Below, one piece after another: positions 5,646-6,178 of a DNA stretch of 6,178 bases (position 1 is its first letter; the number at the start of each line of letters is the position of its first letter). Location: NCBI GenBank assembly GCA_934215475.1, contig CAKPZY010000066.1, positions 1-6,178 of the forward strand, given 5' to 3'. Both the position numbers and the translations under genes were made by a program. The notes under the pieces were generated by a model. It made no database searches. It saw nothing but the letters and a program-made list of their open reading frames with translations, and was not told the DNA's origin. The stretch comes from an uncultured Ligilactobacillus sp. Lineage in GTDB: Bacteria; Bacillota; Bacilli; Lactobacillales; Lactobacillaceae.

Positions 5646-5653
5646 CGATTTAC

Positions 5654-6052
5654 ATGGTTACATTATATACTTCACCAAGTTGCACTTCATGTCGGAAAGC
5701 TCGCGCATGGTTAACAGAACAGAATATTCCATTTAAGGAACGCAACATCTTTTCAGAACCGCTCAGTGTAAATGAGATCAAGCAGATTCTTCAGATGACT
5801 GAGGATGGGACAGAGGAAATTATTTCTAAGCGTTCTAAAGTTTATCAGGATCTAAACGTTAATTTGGACGAGCTTCCACTGAAGAAGTTGTTTGATTTGA
5901 TCCAGAAAAATCCTGGGCTTTTACGTAGACCAATTATTATGGATGACAAACGTCTTCAGGTTGGTTATAACGAGGATGAGATCCGTCGGTTCCTGCCGCG
6001 TGATGTGCGTGCAATGGAATTGAAAGAGGCTCAAGCCTTAGCAGGTTTCTAA
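5654..6052 (+). CDS. spx: Redox-sensing transcriptional regulator Spx (ArsC/Spx family)
   Basis: Spx binds the alpha C-terminal domain of RNA polymerase and reprograms transcription under disulfide and oxidative stress; its level is normally held down by ClpXP proteolysis. The 132 residues match the family length (131-133). The N-terminus [20 protein letters not shown] carries the CxxC redox switch, Cys10 and Cys13, in a thioredoxin-like fold. Gly52 in TEDGT is at the position where the B. subtilis G52R change breaks polymerase contact. [18 protein letters not shown] (89-106) includes the conserved Arg-Pro of the family, followed by [10 protein letters not shown]. The protein ends in AGF. It is transcribed alone from its own promoter and followed by a terminator. 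Lactobacillales often carry more than one Spx paralogue; with CxxC and Gly52 intact this should be a functional redox-responsive one. Confidence 0.96.
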   Translation: MVTLYTSPSCTSCRKARAWLTEQNIPFKERNIFSEPLSVNEIKQILQMTEDGTEEIISKRSKVYQDLNVNLDELPLKKLFDLIQKNPGLLRRPIIMDDKRLQVGYNEDEIRRFLPRDVRAMELKEAQALAGF

Positions 6053-6065
6053 ATTTAAAAGGTTT

Positions 6066-6098
6066 AAACCGTCTGGCGTTTCGCGGCAGACGGTTTTT
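6066..6098 (+). terminator. Rho-independent terminator after spx
   Basis: AAACCGTCTG (6066-6075) pairs perfectly with CAGACGGTTT (6087-6096), with GCG/CGC pairing possible inside the loop, followed by TTTTTAT. On the opposite strand the stem continues TTTAAACCTTTT, so it may weakly terminate the convergent minus-strand gene as well. Confidence 0.93.
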
Positions 6099-6118
6099 AT
6101 GTTATGCTAAATGTCAAA

Positions 6119-6178
6119 TTAAGTTAGAAATTCTTGCAGTTGTTCATTTGTAATATGATTCATGAAGGCCTCCAGGGG
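6119..6178 (-). CDS. C-terminal fragment of an unidentified convergent gene
   Basis: On the minus strand the last 60 bases read as 19 codons ending in TAA, giving PLEAFMNHITNEQLQEFLT. The frame is open to the window edge and the composition looks like an ordinary amphipathic C-terminal helix. The stop lies 23 bp from the spx terminator stem, the expected layout for two convergent genes. The fragment is too short to name a family, and a chance open frame of this length cannot be excluded. Confidence 0.45.
   Translation of the reverse strand, partial: PLEAFMNHITNEQLQEFLT

Larger units (their letters stand above)
5283..5653. other. AT-rich intergenic region between nrdG and spx
   Basis: This 371-bp stretch has no believable gene. 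It holds the nrdG terminator, a 12-mer (AGCAGTTAAACC) present at 5299-5310 and again at 5419-5430, a small AT palindrome TATTAT-TCGG-ATAATA (5367-5382), a weak possible promoter (CTGACA at 5387-5392 with TAAATT at 5409-5414), a PerR/Fur-like palindrome (5514-5528), and the main spx promoter and ribosome binding site. Such a long upstream region would fit multiple promoters for spx, but that is inference. Confidence 0.65.

Noticed and set aside
5588..5653. A 22-residue N-terminal extension of Spx from GTG at 5588
   Set aside because: The GTG overlaps the -10 box TATAAT, the added residues do not belong to Spx, and the ATG at 5654 has a good ribosome binding site and the standard family N-terminus.

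Overview
The window looks like chromosomal DNA of a low-GC Gram-positive bacterium of the order Lactobacillales, most likely a member of Lactobacillaceae. Four things point there: a Bacillus/Lactobacillus-type tRNA cluster (Tyr-Trp-His-Gln-Cys-Leu) in which most genes lack an encoded CCA; a typical Firmicutes Spx protein; a class III ribonucleotide reductase pair; and GlnR-type and NrdR-type operators. Genus and species cannot be fixed from the sequence alone.

Layout, left to right. Positions 1-543 are the end of a tRNA operon on the plus strand (tRNA-Tyr cut by the window edge), closed by a Rho-independent terminator at 551-587. A perfect -10 box just before tRNA-Leu(CAA) suggests that this last tRNA also has its own promoter. 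Next is a single-gene unit for an ammonium transporter (830-2125). Its promoter is overlaid by an exact match to the GlnR/TnrA consensus, with a second exact match 85 bp upstream. No glnK (PII) gene follows; a terminator does. The third unit is the anaerobic ribonucleotide reductase operon nrdD-nrdG (2439-5282). It is preceded by a pair of NrdR-like boxes whose outer arms form a perfect 12-bp inverted repeat, and it ends at a terminator with an alternative competing stem. The fourth unit is spx (5654-6052), a redox-sensing regulator of RNA polymerase, behind a 371-nt AT-rich intergenic region holding its promoter and a PerR/Fur-like palindrome. It ends at a terminator, and beyond that the last 60 bases read on the minus strand as the C-terminal end of an unidentified convergent gene.

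The genes are neighbours rather than one pathway: nitrogen uptake (GlnR-controlled), anaerobic dNTP synthesis (NrdR-controlled) and thiol/oxidative stress control (Spx). NrdD and NrdG do work together: NrdG uses S-adenosylmethionine and a 4Fe-4S cluster to make the glycyl radical on NrdD. I see no mobile element, CRISPR array, phage gene or clear novel system. The points most worth checking are the operator architectures, the internal tRNA-Leu promoter and the unusual basic N-terminal extension of NrdG.
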